In this document: positions 35,701 to 44,023 of the stretch, one piece after another
Layout: every line of letters begins with the position of its first letter
Position numbering within the stretch: position 1 is the first letter of the stretch
Origin: Verrucomicrobiaceae bacterium UBA7681
GTDB taxonomy: Bacteria; Verrucomicrobiota; Verrucomicrobiia; Verrucomicrobiales; Verrucomicrobiaceae
NCBI GenBank assembly: GCA_002482965.1
Contig: DLGZ01000073.1
Span: 109,117-173,116, forward strand
Length of the DNA stretch: 64,000 bases
Direction: 5' to 3'
Translations under genes and position numbers: made by a program
The notes under the pieces: generated by a model
The model's database searches: none
The model's input: the letters and a program-made list of their open reading frames with translations, nothing else
What the model was told of the DNA's origin: nothing

Positions 35701-38374
35701 TGCCAGCGCTGGGAGTGCCGCCAAGATTCGGCCCGCGCACCAGCAAGGTGGAGCCGTTGGTGCGGCTGAAGGAGGTGGTGGCACCGAAAGACACCGTGGT
35801 CAGTGCAGCGGTCGTGGTCGCTGCCGTGTTGTCCAAGGTGAGGACGTTCGCACCCCCGGCCAGGCCGAGGCTGTTGGCCGTCTCCGTGCGCGTGCCGTTT
35901 TGATTGCTGGTGACACTGAAGCCGTTTCCGGTGGTGCCTTCCAGGATGATCGCGGCGCTGTTGTTGATTTTGTTGATACCCGCGGACGTACTGTTCTGCT
36001 CGACGCGCAACTGCCCGCCGCGCAGACGGATCGTGTTGATGGCGGTAAAACCGACGTTTCCGCCCGTGAGATCGACCAAGCCGCCCAGCACGGCGAGCTC
36101 ACCGCTCATGGTGTGCTCGACACTGGTGCTGGTGGTCAGTATCCCACTGCCCTTTTTGATCACCATGGCATTGGTGCCGGTGATGCTGGCCGAAAGGGTC
36201 GTGTTCCCGGTCTGGTTGACGGTCAGCACCCCGCCTGCGCCCAGGCGGATTTCTCCAATTCCCACCTCGGCGTACGTGTTGACTCCGCCTGCACCGCCCG
36301 TGAGGTTGCCGACGCCTTCACTGCCGCCGTTGAGGTCCAGCACCGCCCCGTCGGTCATCGCGGCTCCGCTGGCGATCGAAAGCGTTCCATAGTCGGTGAT
36401 GCCATTGCCGCCGCTCACGCGCACGAGGCCCTGAATGTTCACCTGGCTGGTCTGGCTGCCGCTGCCTATGCTCACGTGGCCGATGAGGTTGTTGCTGCCG
36501 GTGAGGACAATCCACCCAGGACCCGCGAGCGTCAGATGCTGTGCCTGCAGGCTCTGCGGGGTGTTGTTGGAGCCGATGTTGGCAGCAATTGTCAGAGTAC
36601 CGGTGGAAAGATTCGTGATGATCAGCTCCGAAGACTGCGCGCCAATGAGCTGTTTCGTCATCAATTGACCGCCGCTGAGGGTGGTGTTGCCGGTCACGTT
36701 GTCGCTGACGAGAAAGGCACTCCCACTGAGCGTGAGTGCCTTGCCTGCGTTGTTCAGGGTCAGCGTGCCGCCAGACGGGGCGTTGAGAATAAGGCTGGCG
36801 ATCTCGTTGGTGCGCAGCGTGCCGGTGGCGGCTCCATCCACCACCACATGATCTGCCGCCGTCCATTGCGAACGGTCGTTCTGAACGCTGCCCACGGCCA
36901 CGATCACGTTGCTGCCATTCTTGGCCGCCCAGCGTTCGCCGTCCACCGTGGCCCAGCCACCCAGAATTCCGGTGCTCCCATTGGCCGCTCCGCCTGTGGC
37001 AGTGACCACGGTTTTGGACCAGTCGTTGGAAGCAAAATCCACCACCCCCGCACCAATGCTGCGGGACAGCCCGCTCGCGAGGGTCACGGAAACCATCTGC
37101 CCGTTGCTGACCAGCGAAAAGGTGCTGTTGGCCCGCACGATAGCGAGAGAGCCGATGGTTTCAGCGCTGGCCGCAGACGAGTTCCCCCAAAGTTCCAGGA
37201 TGCCACCGCGAAGGTTGGTCGCCGCAGTGTCACTGAGGCGGCTGTTGCTGTTGTTCATGCTGTAGTCCAGCACCAGAGTGCCGCGCTCCACACTGGTGGT
37301 CCCGGTGTAGGTGTTCACACCGCGCATCACCATGGTGCCGATGGACTGCTTGACGATGCCGCGATTGCTGGCGTCACCATTCTCGATCCCCACTTCCACC
37401 AGCAGGTCAATCGCCGACTGGGTTTCATTGACGATGAAGGTGCGTTCTCCATACAGCGCAAGCATCGGCGAGAATGCGCCGCCACCGCCTGCATTGATGA
37501 TCGCACCGTCGCTTGTGGGATGCACGTAGGTCAGGTTGTTCAGCCGGAAGGAAACGGCGGATGTGTTGTCCAGCGTCAGGATGCCGACGCCATTAACTCC
37601 GGCTGATCCAGCAGCCAGCCCGAAGATCACCTGCGCTGCGGCAGCGTTGGAAGTGTTCACCTTCAACGTGCCATTCATGATGCGCAGGTTGCCCGTGAAG
37701 CTGTTGGCACCATTAAAGGTCAGCGTTCCCGCACCGTCCTTTTGGATGGAAGAGCCGGAAATAATGCCGTTCACCGTCAGGTTGGTATTTGCGTCCGTAT
37801 CGAAGGTGAGCGTGCCCGAGTTGGTGACAGCGCCCAGTGAAACGCTGCCGGAGGTGTTGGACAGCTTCAGCGTACGATTGGTCGTTGAGGTGATCCCCCC
37901 GGTGATGCTCACCCCGCCAGTGCCAGCCAGCGTGAGGTCCGCGTTGAGCGCAACGCCACCGGCCACCGTCAGCGTGCCAGCTCCCGTGTTGGTCCAGCTC
38001 TGCTTGGCGCTCACTGCCAGACTGGAGTTGATGAGCTGTGAGCCGCTCTGCACGTCGATCCCTGACGCGCCCAAGGTGAGCAGGTAATCATTCAGCGTAC
38101 CCAGCGTGGTGCCCGCCGAGGCATTGCCATTGAATACCAGTCCCAGTGCGTTCTGGGCTGCTCCCAGTGTGGTGATGGCGTTGGTAAAAACGTCCGCGTT
38201 GAAAAAAGCACGATCCACGGTGCCCGGCACCAGAGACGGCGTGCTGCCCCCGTTAAGCGCGCTGGTCCAATTCTCGACATTCGCCCAATCGCCACTGCTG
38301 GAACCATCCCAATAGATGTCTGCGGCAGAACAGGTGGAGGACAGCAGGAGACAGGTAAGAAGGAATCGACACAT
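32756..38374 (-). CDS. giant PEP-CTERM protein with autotransporter-associated beta-strand repeats
   Basis: An 1872-residue exported protein. It has a signal peptide (MCRFLLTCLLLSSTCSA) followed by DIYWDGSSSGDWANVENWT, the usual opening of these proteins. The body is beta-helix-like and rich in Gly/Thr/Asn/Ser. At least five copies of the autotransporter-associated beta-strand repeat are visible (GAGTLTFNGANSFTG, GAGTLILGGANAYSG, GTGTLTLSAAPTYTG and two more divergent ones). The C-terminus is a PEP-CTERM sorting signal: VPEP, a hydrophobic helix, then WRRRR. No outer-membrane beta-barrel is present, so it is not a classical autotransporter; an exosortase elsewhere should process it. It probably ends up as surface or extracellular matrix material. 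ATG 38374 is chosen over a longer frame for its signal peptide. Confidence 0.88.
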   Translation of the reverse strand: MCRFLLTCLLLSSTCSAADIYWDGSSSGDWANVENWTSALNGGSTPSLVPGTVDRAFFNADVFTNAITTLGAAQNALGLVFNGNASAGTTLGTLNDYLLTLGASGIDVQSGSQLINSSLAVSAKQSWTNTGAGTLTVAGGVALNADLTLAGTGGVSITGGITSTTNRTLKLSNTSGSVSLGAVTNSGTLTFDTDANTNLTVNGIISGSSIQKDGAGTLTFNGANSFTGNLRIMNGTLKVNTSNAAAAQVIFGLAAGSAGVNGVGILTLDNTSAVSFRLNNLTYVHPTSDGAIINAGGGGAFSPMLALYGERTFIVNETQSAIDLLVEVGIENGDASNRGIVKQSIGTMVMRGVNTYTGTTSVERGTLVLDYSMNNSNSRLSDTAATNLRGGILELWGNSSAASAETIGSLAIVRANSTFSLVSNGQMVSVTLASGLSRSIGAGVVDFASNDWSKTVVTATGGAANGSTGILGGWATVDGERWAAKNGSNVIVAVGSVQNDRSQWTAADHVVVDGAATGTLRTNEIASLILNAPSGGTLTLNNAGKALTLSGSAFLVSDNVTGNTTLSGGQLMTKQLIGAQSSELIITNLSTGTLTIAANIGSNNTPQSLQAQHLTLAGPGWIVLTGSNNLIGHVSIGSGSQTSQVNIQGLVRVSGGNGITDYGTLSIASGAAMTDGAVLDLNGGSEGVGNLTGGAGGVNTYAEVGIGEIRLGAGGVLTVNQTGNTTLSASITGTNAMVIKKGSGILTTSTSVEHTMSGELAVLGGLVDLTGGNVGFTAINTIRLRGGQLRVEQNSTSAGINKINNSAAIILEGTTGNGFSVTSNQNGTRTETANSLGLAGGANVLTLDNTAATTTAALTTVSFGATTSFSRTNGSTLLVRGPNLGGTPSAGTDATRVTFTTATAINSYLVGTSTTAGATNLKILAFAIGENSPTGVGDTFLTVDSATGNSLRTLTTAEYATNYGTATSDANLSLSATASALGTKTLNSLRIVSSGGSVNLAGGTGSTLTLTSGGLLVTAGATDNDVVISGYDSIQSGNGELVVHITSSHATATGATLTLQSAIIDNGGATGLTKTGAGTLILGGANAYSGATTINQGILEFGASAGNLGSGMVRVSGGTLRWGASNTTDITAGSRAVELSGASVYLTPNFGGYILEVGSVFDVGANNVTLANAIGNNSNGGLTKTGTGTLTLSAAPTYTGATVVNQGAMNFQTIAANTTEALYLIQTASVTSGTLSSTIQNGMNLQSLVVGGVYNSAPEVNATLTVLGGAVNIGDGGGDDFILIGFRDPTAGAATGNTVGTVNFSAASSVTINVSQIQMGVFNGAISNPNSRTTTGILTLSNGTNSITASSILIGSCPVGVVNTNAPSTLNLGSGTTTIHVDTFTIGGTRSRADVTIGSGGSFTLRGQQGGSTGANLFIGDSDVNGTGTPNSSSMNLTNAADVDMLINLLVLGRIGNGTNSNGYGRGTLTYAVGTIVVDTFLMADANYSSPGATPLSTQGTLNQSGTATMRFRDLSQGDGTATYNWQGGTIGNISDTDLTNQNVTITLNGAGASTDASLRSFEVETGRTATFEADAEIAGSGSFTKKGGGKLVFKGVNTNTGNVSVSAGTLSLVADGSMDDAAWVNVSAGAAFDISQRTGAAYTTDSVISGAGTIGGTGATLTVGSNVGATNSTGVLKPGNSSVTNSLASAGTVGDQTGTLYVLGNLTLSGSASRVDRALLQVGATTDNAASTFVSYGGDTATWVDNISTDFSSFLAGNSGGHDLIASTGMLTLNHNGGITVTLTGGYTGVFGDVFNLIDWSDVNFNTFTVGNRFRDGTETGLDLLLPTLGTGLVWDTSLFESSGVLVVVPEPGRGLLLLIACMTLVWRRRR

Positions 38375-38602
38375 TAGGGTAGGGTCAGACGAGGTTGCCA
38401 GAGACAATGCACGACCGATTTGGCTCAATTTTGGGGGCAAAATGCTCGGGATTCCAATCCCGCTGTCAATGCACAGATTGACCACTAAAGACGCGCCCTA
38501 TGAAGAGGTGATCGCTTACGTGCAATGCATATCATGCGAGAAGGGTGGTCGAGAGCGAAACGAATCTCGAAGGGTGGGTGGCCTGGCAGACGTTCTCCAC
38601 GC

Positions 38603-39721
38603 ATGAATTCACGCCGACGTTTTTTACAAGTCTGCAGCGCCGCCGCCCTCCCCGTCATCTCCTCTGCTGTGGAAGTCATGAAGCCCTTCTCATTCATCCT
38701 CCTGGGAGATCTGCACTACGACAACCTCGCGCATCATGACATGAAGTGGCTGGACCAGCACCACGGCGGCGATCTCAGCCAGATCCAAAACTACTCGCGG
38801 CTCACCAAGGAGGTGATGCCCGGCATGTTTACCGCCGTGAAGCAACAAATCGCCGCCCTGCGTGAATCTGCCACACCACCCGCCTTCGTGATCCAAGTGG
38901 GAGATCTTGTGCAGGGCCTGTGCGGGACGGCGGAGCTGTCAGCGCGGCAAAACCGCGAGGCACTCGCCTTCGTCGCGCAGGCAGACCTCGGCCTCCCCTT
39001 CGTCTTCACCAAAGGCAATCACGATATCACCGGCGAAGGTGCCAAAGAAGCCTTCGACGAAGTGCTGCTCCCATTCATGGCCCAGGAAACCCACAAGCTC
39101 GATGCAGCCGCTACCCATACCCAGGCAAATCACACCATGACCTACGGCGACGCACAGTTCGCATTCTTCGATGCCTACGACAAAACGAGCCTGGACTGGC
39201 TGGAGGCAGTGGCAACCAAACGCACCGCGCGGCATCTGTTTGTCATCATCCACCCGCCCGTCGTCCCCTATGGCGCACGCGCCACCTGGCATCTCTACGC
39301 CAGCGAAAAGACAAAAGCACAGCGCGCAAAGCTGCTCGACATGCTCGGCCAGCAGGAGGCCATGGTGCTCGGCGGCCACCTGCACAAGTTCAGCGCGCTC
39401 ACACGCCTCGCAGGCCGCAAGAGCTTTTCCCAGCTCGCCGTCAGCAGCGTCGTCTCCGCCTTGAATCAAAAGCCCAAGGCCGAACTCCACGGCATGCCCG
39501 GTTACACGGGTGATCAGGTCAATCTGGAGCCAAAGCATGCGCCCGAAACGGCCGGGCTCCGGCGTGAGATCTACGCCAGCGAGCGCAAGCAGGTGACGGC
39601 CTTCGAATATGCCGACACAGCAGGCTACGCCGTGATCACCGTGAACGGTGGGCAGGTGCATGCGGCGGTTCATTCAGGAGCACAGTCCGCAGCCTTCCAA
39701 ACCCTGAAGATTTCAGTGTAA
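38603..39721 (+). CDS. Tat-exported calcineurin-like metallophosphoesterase
   Basis: A 372-residue protein. The signal MNSRRRFLQVCSAAALPVISS carries the twin-arginine motif. The metallophosphoesterase motifs are in order: LLGDLHYD (Asp36, His38), VIQVGDLVQG, TKGNHDITG, FVIIHPPVV and LGGHLHKF. All metal ligands are present, so it should be an active phosphoesterase outside the cytoplasm; the substrate is unknown. The start was moved from 38525 to ATG 38603 for the signal. It is divergent from the PEP-CTERM gene (a 228-bp gap that must hold both promoters) and is followed after 48 bp by the TerB-like gene. Confidence 0.88.
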   Translation: MNSRRRFLQVCSAAALPVISSAVEVMKPFSFILLGDLHYDNLAHHDMKWLDQHHGGDLSQIQNYSRLTKEVMPGMFTAVKQQIAALRESATPPAFVIQVGDLVQGLCGTAELSARQNREALAFVAQADLGLPFVFTKGNHDITGEGAKEAFDEVLLPFMAQETHKLDAAATHTQANHTMTYGDAQFAFFDAYDKTSLDWLEAVATKRTARHLFVIIHPPVVPYGARATWHLYASEKTKAQRAKLLDMLGQQEAMVLGGHLHKFSALTRLAGRKSFSQLAVSSVVSALNQKPKAELHGMPGYTGDQVNLEPKHAPETAGLRREIYASERKQVTAFEYADTAGYAVITVNGGQVHAAVHSGAQSAAFQTLKISV

Positions 39722-39769
39722 ACAAGAGTGTGCTTGATCACCTGCCGCATGTTTGCAAAATAGAACATC

Positions 39770-40132
39770 ATGAAACAACCTCAGCGCGAAGCCCTGTTCG
39801 ACCTTCTCAGTCTCTCCATCTATGCCGATGCCCACATCTCACTGACCGAGGAGCGCCTGCTGGATTCCGCCTTTGTCGCTGAAGGCTGGGATTCGGAGTA
39901 CCCGAAGAGCCTGTTCATCGAAGAGTCCCTCGCCCGCGCCCGTGAGGCGGCGGAGAGCGATGATGCCATGTTCGATTACATCAATGAAAAGGCGCAGGCC
40001 TTCACCACCAAGACCGTTCAAAAGGAAGTGCTCGGCGTGGTGAAAAACATCCTCAAGAGCGACGGCGAAACGCACGAAGAAAACGAATTCTACAATCTGC
40101 TCGTTCAGGCACTTCCCAAGGTGGGCAAGTAA
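39770..40132 (+). CDS. small helical TerB-like protein
   Basis: A 120-residue all-helical acidic protein with no signal. The pattern FDLLSLSIYADAHISLTEERLLDSAF near the N-terminus, with its Asp/Glu pair on a helix, and the second half LKSDGETHEENEFYNLLVQAL resemble the TerB-type tellurite-resistance helical bundle. That domain is widespread in proteins unrelated to tellurite. No other ter genes are nearby, so a tellurite role is not supported. It may be cotranscribed with the preceding metallophosphoesterase. It converges with the esterase gene, with 7 bp between stops. Confidence 0.6.
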   Translation: MKQPQREALFDLLSLSIYADAHISLTEERLLDSAFVAEGWDSEYPKSLFIEESLARAREAAESDDAMFDYINEKAQAFTTKTVQKEVLGVVKNILKSDGETHEENEFYNLLVQALPKVGK

Positions 40133-40139
40133 GCGCGGC

Positions 40140-41075
40140 TCACTTCAGCACCGGCTCGCCAAGGTGTTTCTTGAAGAAAGCCGCCGCAATATCCACCGTC
40201 TCCGCGCACCAGGGATCGCTCATCCAGAACGGATGTGGCGCGTCCTTGAGCGTGTGCACGTCGGTTTCGATGCCGAGGCCCTTCAGTTTCTCCATCATCT
40301 CGGCACGGCCCACTTTGAGCGAATCTTTTTCGCCTTCGATGAAGATCGTGGAAGGCACACCGGCACGGACGTGAGTGATGGGTGATGCAGCCTTGTAGAG
40401 CCCGGGATTTTCGTCGGCACTGGTGCCGAAGAAGAGCACGGCGCCTTCATTTTTCTTTCCCGCGTTGGCGGCGATGAGATCCTGCGTGGCGGCCATGACA
40501 ATGCACGCTTTGACGCCGCTGGATTGATCCTTGAACGGCCCTTCACCTTCGAACTCGGGGAGACCCGTTGTCATCGCGGTCAAGCCGGAGAGATGACCAC
40601 CGGCGGAGCCTCCCATGCAGCCGATGCGCTCGGGGTCGATCTTCAGCTCCTGCGCATGTGCACGCAGGCAGCGCAGCGCCGCTTTGCAGTCATGCAGCGC
40701 CGCAGGGTATTTCGCTTCGGTGGAGAGACGGTAGCTCACGATTGCCGTGACAAAGCCGCGCTGCGCCAGGCGTTCCATCATCGGCTTGTCAGCCTCCACC
40801 TGGCGCGCCTTCCAGCCACCCCCATGAATGTCCAGGATGCAGGGCCACGTTCCCGCCGCATCAGGCACATAAACGTACAGCTCGACCGTGTGCTCAGGAT
40901 ACTGCGCGACTTCCAGCGTCTTCAGCGTGAACCCCGCCGGAGTCTGCGGCTTGAGCGCTTTCCACTTCGGCCCGTTGGCACTCGTCTTCGCCGCCGGTTT
41001 GGGGTCGGCTGCGTGAAGAGCGCTCAGTGCGAAAGAAAGAGCAAGACAGAGGGAAAAACGAAAAGGCATGGGCAT
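40140..41075 (-). CDS. exported alpha/beta hydrolase (acetyl-esterase / BD-FAE-like)
   Basis: A 311-residue protein with a signal peptide (MPMPFRFSLCLALSFALSALHAA). It has the oxyanion motif HGGGW (residues 84-88), the nucleophile elbow GGSAGGH with Ser157, an Asp in IEGEKDS and the catalytic His in DAPHPFW. This is the hormone-sensitive-lipase / BD-FAE type found with polysaccharide-degrading genes; it probably removes acyl groups from glycans or small esters. The N-terminus could also start two codons later at 41069. The substrate is unknown. Confidence 0.88.
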   Translation of the reverse strand: MPMPFRFSLCLALSFALSALHAADPKPAAKTSANGPKWKALKPQTPAGFTLKTLEVAQYPEHTVELYVYVPDAAGTWPCILDIHGGGWKARQVEADKPMMERLAQRGFVTAIVSYRLSTEAKYPAALHDCKAALRCLRAHAQELKIDPERIGCMGGSAGGHLSGLTAMTTGLPEFEGEGPFKDQSSGVKACIVMAATQDLIAANAGKKNEGAVLFFGTSADENPGLYKAASPITHVRAGVPSTIFIEGEKDSLKVGRAEMMEKLKGLGIETDVHTLKDAPHPFWMSDPWCAETVDIAAAFFKKHLGEPVLK

Positions 41076-41107
41076 GCATAACGCCTGCCGCACATCCCAT
41101 CCTTGCG

Positions 41108-42004
41108 TTATTTCTTCGCTTTCGGCACCGCTTCCATGTCCTTCGGATCCGGACGGTCGGAGGCTTTGCGCAGTGTTTTCTTTTTCGGCGGCGGCGCGCT
41201 GGGGTCAAAAGATTCTCCGCCGACCACCTGCGCGCCGCCTTGGGTCATGATCAGGGATGGGCGGTTGCCCTCCGGATCACGGTAGTAGGCACGTTGGTGA
41301 ATCTTGCCATCCGGGTTCACAATCACGTGGCAGAAAACATGCGGCATGGCCAGGAACAAGACATGCAGCTTGTTATGAACATCAATGCTGATCTGCGGCT
41401 GCACCGCCATCATGGCAGGCCCCAGCAGGAAGGTCGCTATGTAGGAACCACTGCGGTCATCGGTGATGCGGCAGTAAAGCTGCAAATCATTAAGCTCGCG
41501 AAACAGGATCACCTGGTAGCGGCGCTGCCGCCCGGCACCGTCGAAGCCCTGCGGCACACCAAACGGCTGGTCAAACATGTTCGGCTTGGAGTCCGTGATG
41601 GTCATGCGCACTTTATTGGACATGAAATACTGGCCGGAGAGGGGATGCAGCACGTTCGCGATGATGCTGAAGGTGCCCAGACTGGAGGTGGAATAGCCTC
41701 CGGAGATTTCGACCGTGTGCTTGGTCGTACCGCCTGCCGGCAGGGTGATGGGTTCCTCTGAACCGATTGTGACGGGAGAGAGCCGCTGTCCAGTGGACTG
41801 CGTGATCTCAAACTGCAGCCAGTCCTTGGCACCATGGCCGCCCACGATCACATTGTCGCCGGAACGGTTGGTGACACTCACCACCGCCACCACCGGCTCG
41901 CCTGTGAGGAATTGATTTTTCAGCAGGGTGAGATTCGTGACATACTGGGCACGGGCCTGGCCGCAGCACAGGCAGAGGATCAACAGTAGAAGGATGCGGT
42001 TCAT
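41108..42004 (-). CDS. secreted protein of unknown function, third gene of the SUMF1-fusion operon
   Basis: A 298-residue protein with a signal peptide (MNRILLLLILCLCCGQARA). The mature part begins with an immunoglobulin-like sandwich (residues about 25-130: LLKNQFLTGEPVVAVVSVTNRSGDNVIV). A second beta-rich region follows and ends in a basic, Pro-rich tail (PPPKKKTLRKASDRPDPKD). No enzymatic motif is seen. It starts 5 bp after the stop of the receiver/pseudokinase/SUMF1 gene, so the two are almost certainly cotranscribed. A periplasmic partner or target of that membrane protein is inferred from position only. Confidence 0.75.
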   Translation of the reverse strand: MNRILLLLILCLCCGQARAQYVTNLTLLKNQFLTGEPVVAVVSVTNRSGDNVIVGGHGAKDWLQFEITQSTGQRLSPVTIGSEEPITLPAGGTTKHTVEISGGYSTSSLGTFSIIANVLHPLSGQYFMSNKVRMTITDSKPNMFDQPFGVPQGFDGAGRQRRYQVILFRELNDLQLYCRITDDRSGSYIATFLLGPAMMAVQPQISIDVHNKLHVLFLAMPHVFCHVIVNPDGKIHQRAYYRDPEGNRPSLIMTQGGAQVVGGESFDPSAPPPKKKTLRKASDRPDPKDMEAVPKAKK

Positions 42005-42009
42005 AAGCT

Positions 42010-44004
42010 TCAATGATTGTGTTTGGCTGGAGGAGCGGTGTGGGCAGCGGGGACTGTGCTGGTGGCGGTGCGGAAGCCGCGCGCGAGAGTAGCCTCGTTT
42101 GCGGATTCAGGAAAGCGTCTGTCGGTGAGCAGCTGGTCGTTGCACTTCAGGCCGAAGTGTCCGCCACGCACCACGGGCACCTTGATGTCGATGTAATCCG
42201 GGTGTGAGGGCCATTCGCCGGACTGGGTCTCACCCGCAGTCCATTCGCTGACGTTCCCGGCCATGTCACACACCCCGTAGGGGCTGACGTCCTGCGTCAC
42301 GCGTGTGATCGGGGCCCAGAGATTGTACCCGTCGATCTTGCCACCTTTTCCTTTCGGTGAGGCATCGTAATCATCACCAAGATTGGCGGCCTTGCTGTTG
42401 GGCTGGTTGCCCCACGGGTAGATCAGGCCGTGCTCACCACGGGCGGCTTTTTCCCACTCCTGCTCCGTCGGCAGGCGCTGGCCGTTCCATTTGGCAAAGG
42501 CATACGCATCCCACCAGTCCACCTGGGATACTGGCGTGTTGAGTGTGATGCTTTCTCCGTTGAACGTGGTGCCCGCTTTGGCGGCGGCGTAATACTGGCT
42601 CCACTTCACCGGTTCGTGGCTGGTTTTGGTCTTGGGTTGCAAGGAATGATCGAAGGCTCCCGCCGCGGCCGTTTTCAATGCTTTCAGAAAGTCGGCATAT
42701 TGGCCGATGGTCACCTCATGCTTGCTGATCCAGAACTCCGGCAGCTTCACCTTCTCATTCTTTTGATACTCGAAGGTGCCTTGGGGGATGCGCACCAGCT
42801 CAATGGGAAGCGCTGAAGCATTTTCGGTTCGCGGTGCATGGTTGCCGTTCATCAAGGCCCCAAGACCTGCCACCACGACCAGCACGAAGACGATCATCAT
42901 CCAGACCCACCACGGTTTGGTGCCGTTCACGCTCACTGGCATGGTCTCAGCCTCGATCTTGCGCACAATGCTGCGCTCACGCATGTCGTCACGCACATCA
43001 TCGAGCGCAGTCAGCAGCCCGTTCCAGTCGTGGTGCGCAGCTGACAGCGTCTGCAGCAGTCCTCGGGACTTGCCCTCGGCCGCGACCGGTCGCATCAGAT
43101 CGAGGAATGCCTTCACATCCGCCTGGGCATCGCGCTTTTTGGCCACTGCCGGTCGGAAGAAATTCACGATGCTCGCCTGATGATCTGCGTCGATATAAAT
43201 ATCTCGTGGCGAAATGCTGCGGTGATGATAGCCACGCTCCGTGGCAAACTGCATGGCCTCCGCCACTCCGAACAAAACCTCCGCAAGCCGCCGCTCGTTG
43301 AGCATTTCATGCGTCAGTTCGATTTCCGACAAACTCCGGCCACGTGGCAGCTCGCGGGTGTAGAACAGCCAGCCGTTCGTCTCACCCGCCTCATACAGCG
43401 GGGCGATGCGCGGATGCATCAGCGATGCCTTCACCCGCTCACGTCCCTTGAACTTCGCCACCACGTCCTTCTGCTTCAGGTACTCCGGCTTCAGCAGCAC
43501 CAGCGCCACCGGGCGTTGTACCGTGATCTGCAGCGCCCGGTAGGTTTCAGACTCACTTTCAATGTAGAGCCGTTCCAGCACCTGATAGTTCCCCAGCACC
43601 GTGCCTGGCACCATCACCGGCGGCGGCTCATTGGACTCCACCGGCAGGGTCAGCAGGGCGCGTACGCGATCCAGCAGTTTCTCCGGCGTGTACGGGGCGT
43701 CTTTGATCACGAGACCATCAGCGATCTGATCTTCAAATCCCGTCAGGTCATAGCGCGTGCTGAACAGCACACGTGTTTGCGGAAAACGTGCGCGCACCGT
43801 ATCGCGCAGCGCGAAGCCGGTTTCCTGCGTTTCAAAAATCGCCTCAGTCACCAGGATGTCCAGCGAGTCTGCCTTCGCGACCCATGCGGCCGCGAGAGAC
43901 GAGCTGGGAAAATCAACCACGGTGTAGCCAGGGAGATTGTCCCTCAGCCAGACGGTTCGGGTGCCGCGCAGAGCGGCGTTGGATTCGACAAACAAAAGAG
44001 TCAT
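42010..44004 (-). CDS. receiver-like / pseudokinase / TM / SUMF1 (formylglycine-type) fusion protein
   Basis: A 664-residue, four-part protein. Residues 1-118 resemble a response-regulator receiver, but the acidic pocket is replaced and the phospho-acceptor Asp is Glu54 (DILVTEAIF); Lys101 is kept. Residues about 135-350 are a protein-kinase fold lacking catalytic residues: the HRD motif reads HRS (261-263), the HRD+2 Lys is Ser265, Asn is Asp268 and DFG is NFF (281-283). The VAIK Lys is also absent (VALVLL). Residues 366-384 are a transmembrane helix. Residues 400-650 are a SUMF1/FGE-sulfatase-like domain (ISKHEVTIGQYADF, QRLPTEQEWEKAARG, DMAGNVSEW). The cytosolic part should therefore bind partners, and the SUMF1-like part faces the periplasm. 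It is the middle gene of a three-gene minus-strand operon. Confidence 0.88.
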   Translation of the reverse strand: MTLLFVESNAALRGTRTVWLRDNLPGYTVVDFPSSSLAAAWVAKADSLDILVTEAIFETQETGFALRDTVRARFPQTRVLFSTRYDLTGFEDQIADGLVIKDAPYTPEKLLDRVRALLTLPVESNEPPPVMVPGTVLGNYQVLERLYIESESETYRALQITVQRPVALVLLKPEYLKQKDVVAKFKGRERVKASLMHPRIAPLYEAGETNGWLFYTRELPRGRSLSEIELTHEMLNERRLAEVLFGVAEAMQFATERGYHHRSISPRDIYIDADHQASIVNFFRPAVAKKRDAQADVKAFLDLMRPVAAEGKSRGLLQTLSAAHHDWNGLLTALDDVRDDMRERSIVRKIEAETMPVSVNGTKPWWVWMMIVFVLVVVAGLGALMNGNHAPRTENASALPIELVRIPQGTFEYQKNEKVKLPEFWISKHEVTIGQYADFLKALKTAAAGAFDHSLQPKTKTSHEPVKWSQYYAAAKAGTTFNGESITLNTPVSQVDWWDAYAFAKWNGQRLPTEQEWEKAARGEHGLIYPWGNQPNSKAANLGDDYDASPKGKGGKIDGYNLWAPITRVTQDVSPYGVCDMAGNVSEWTAGETQSGEWPSHPDYIDIKVPVVRGGHFGLKCNDQLLTDRRFPESANEATLARGFRTATSTVPAAHTAPPAKHNH

Positions 44005-44023
44005 GCGGGCATGTCAGTGGCGA

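Noticed and set aside
35900..37606. 568-codon open frame opposite the PEP-CTERM gene
   Set aside because: The sense strand has signal peptide, repeats and sorting tail; the antisense frame mirrors the repeat codons and has no domain of its own.
32756..38374. Classical autotransporter
   Set aside because: There is no C-terminal outer-membrane beta-barrel; the tail is a PEP-CTERM signal.
39770..40132. Tellurite-resistance gene
   Set aside because: TerB-like folds are widespread and no other ter gene is present, so the resistance name is not justified.
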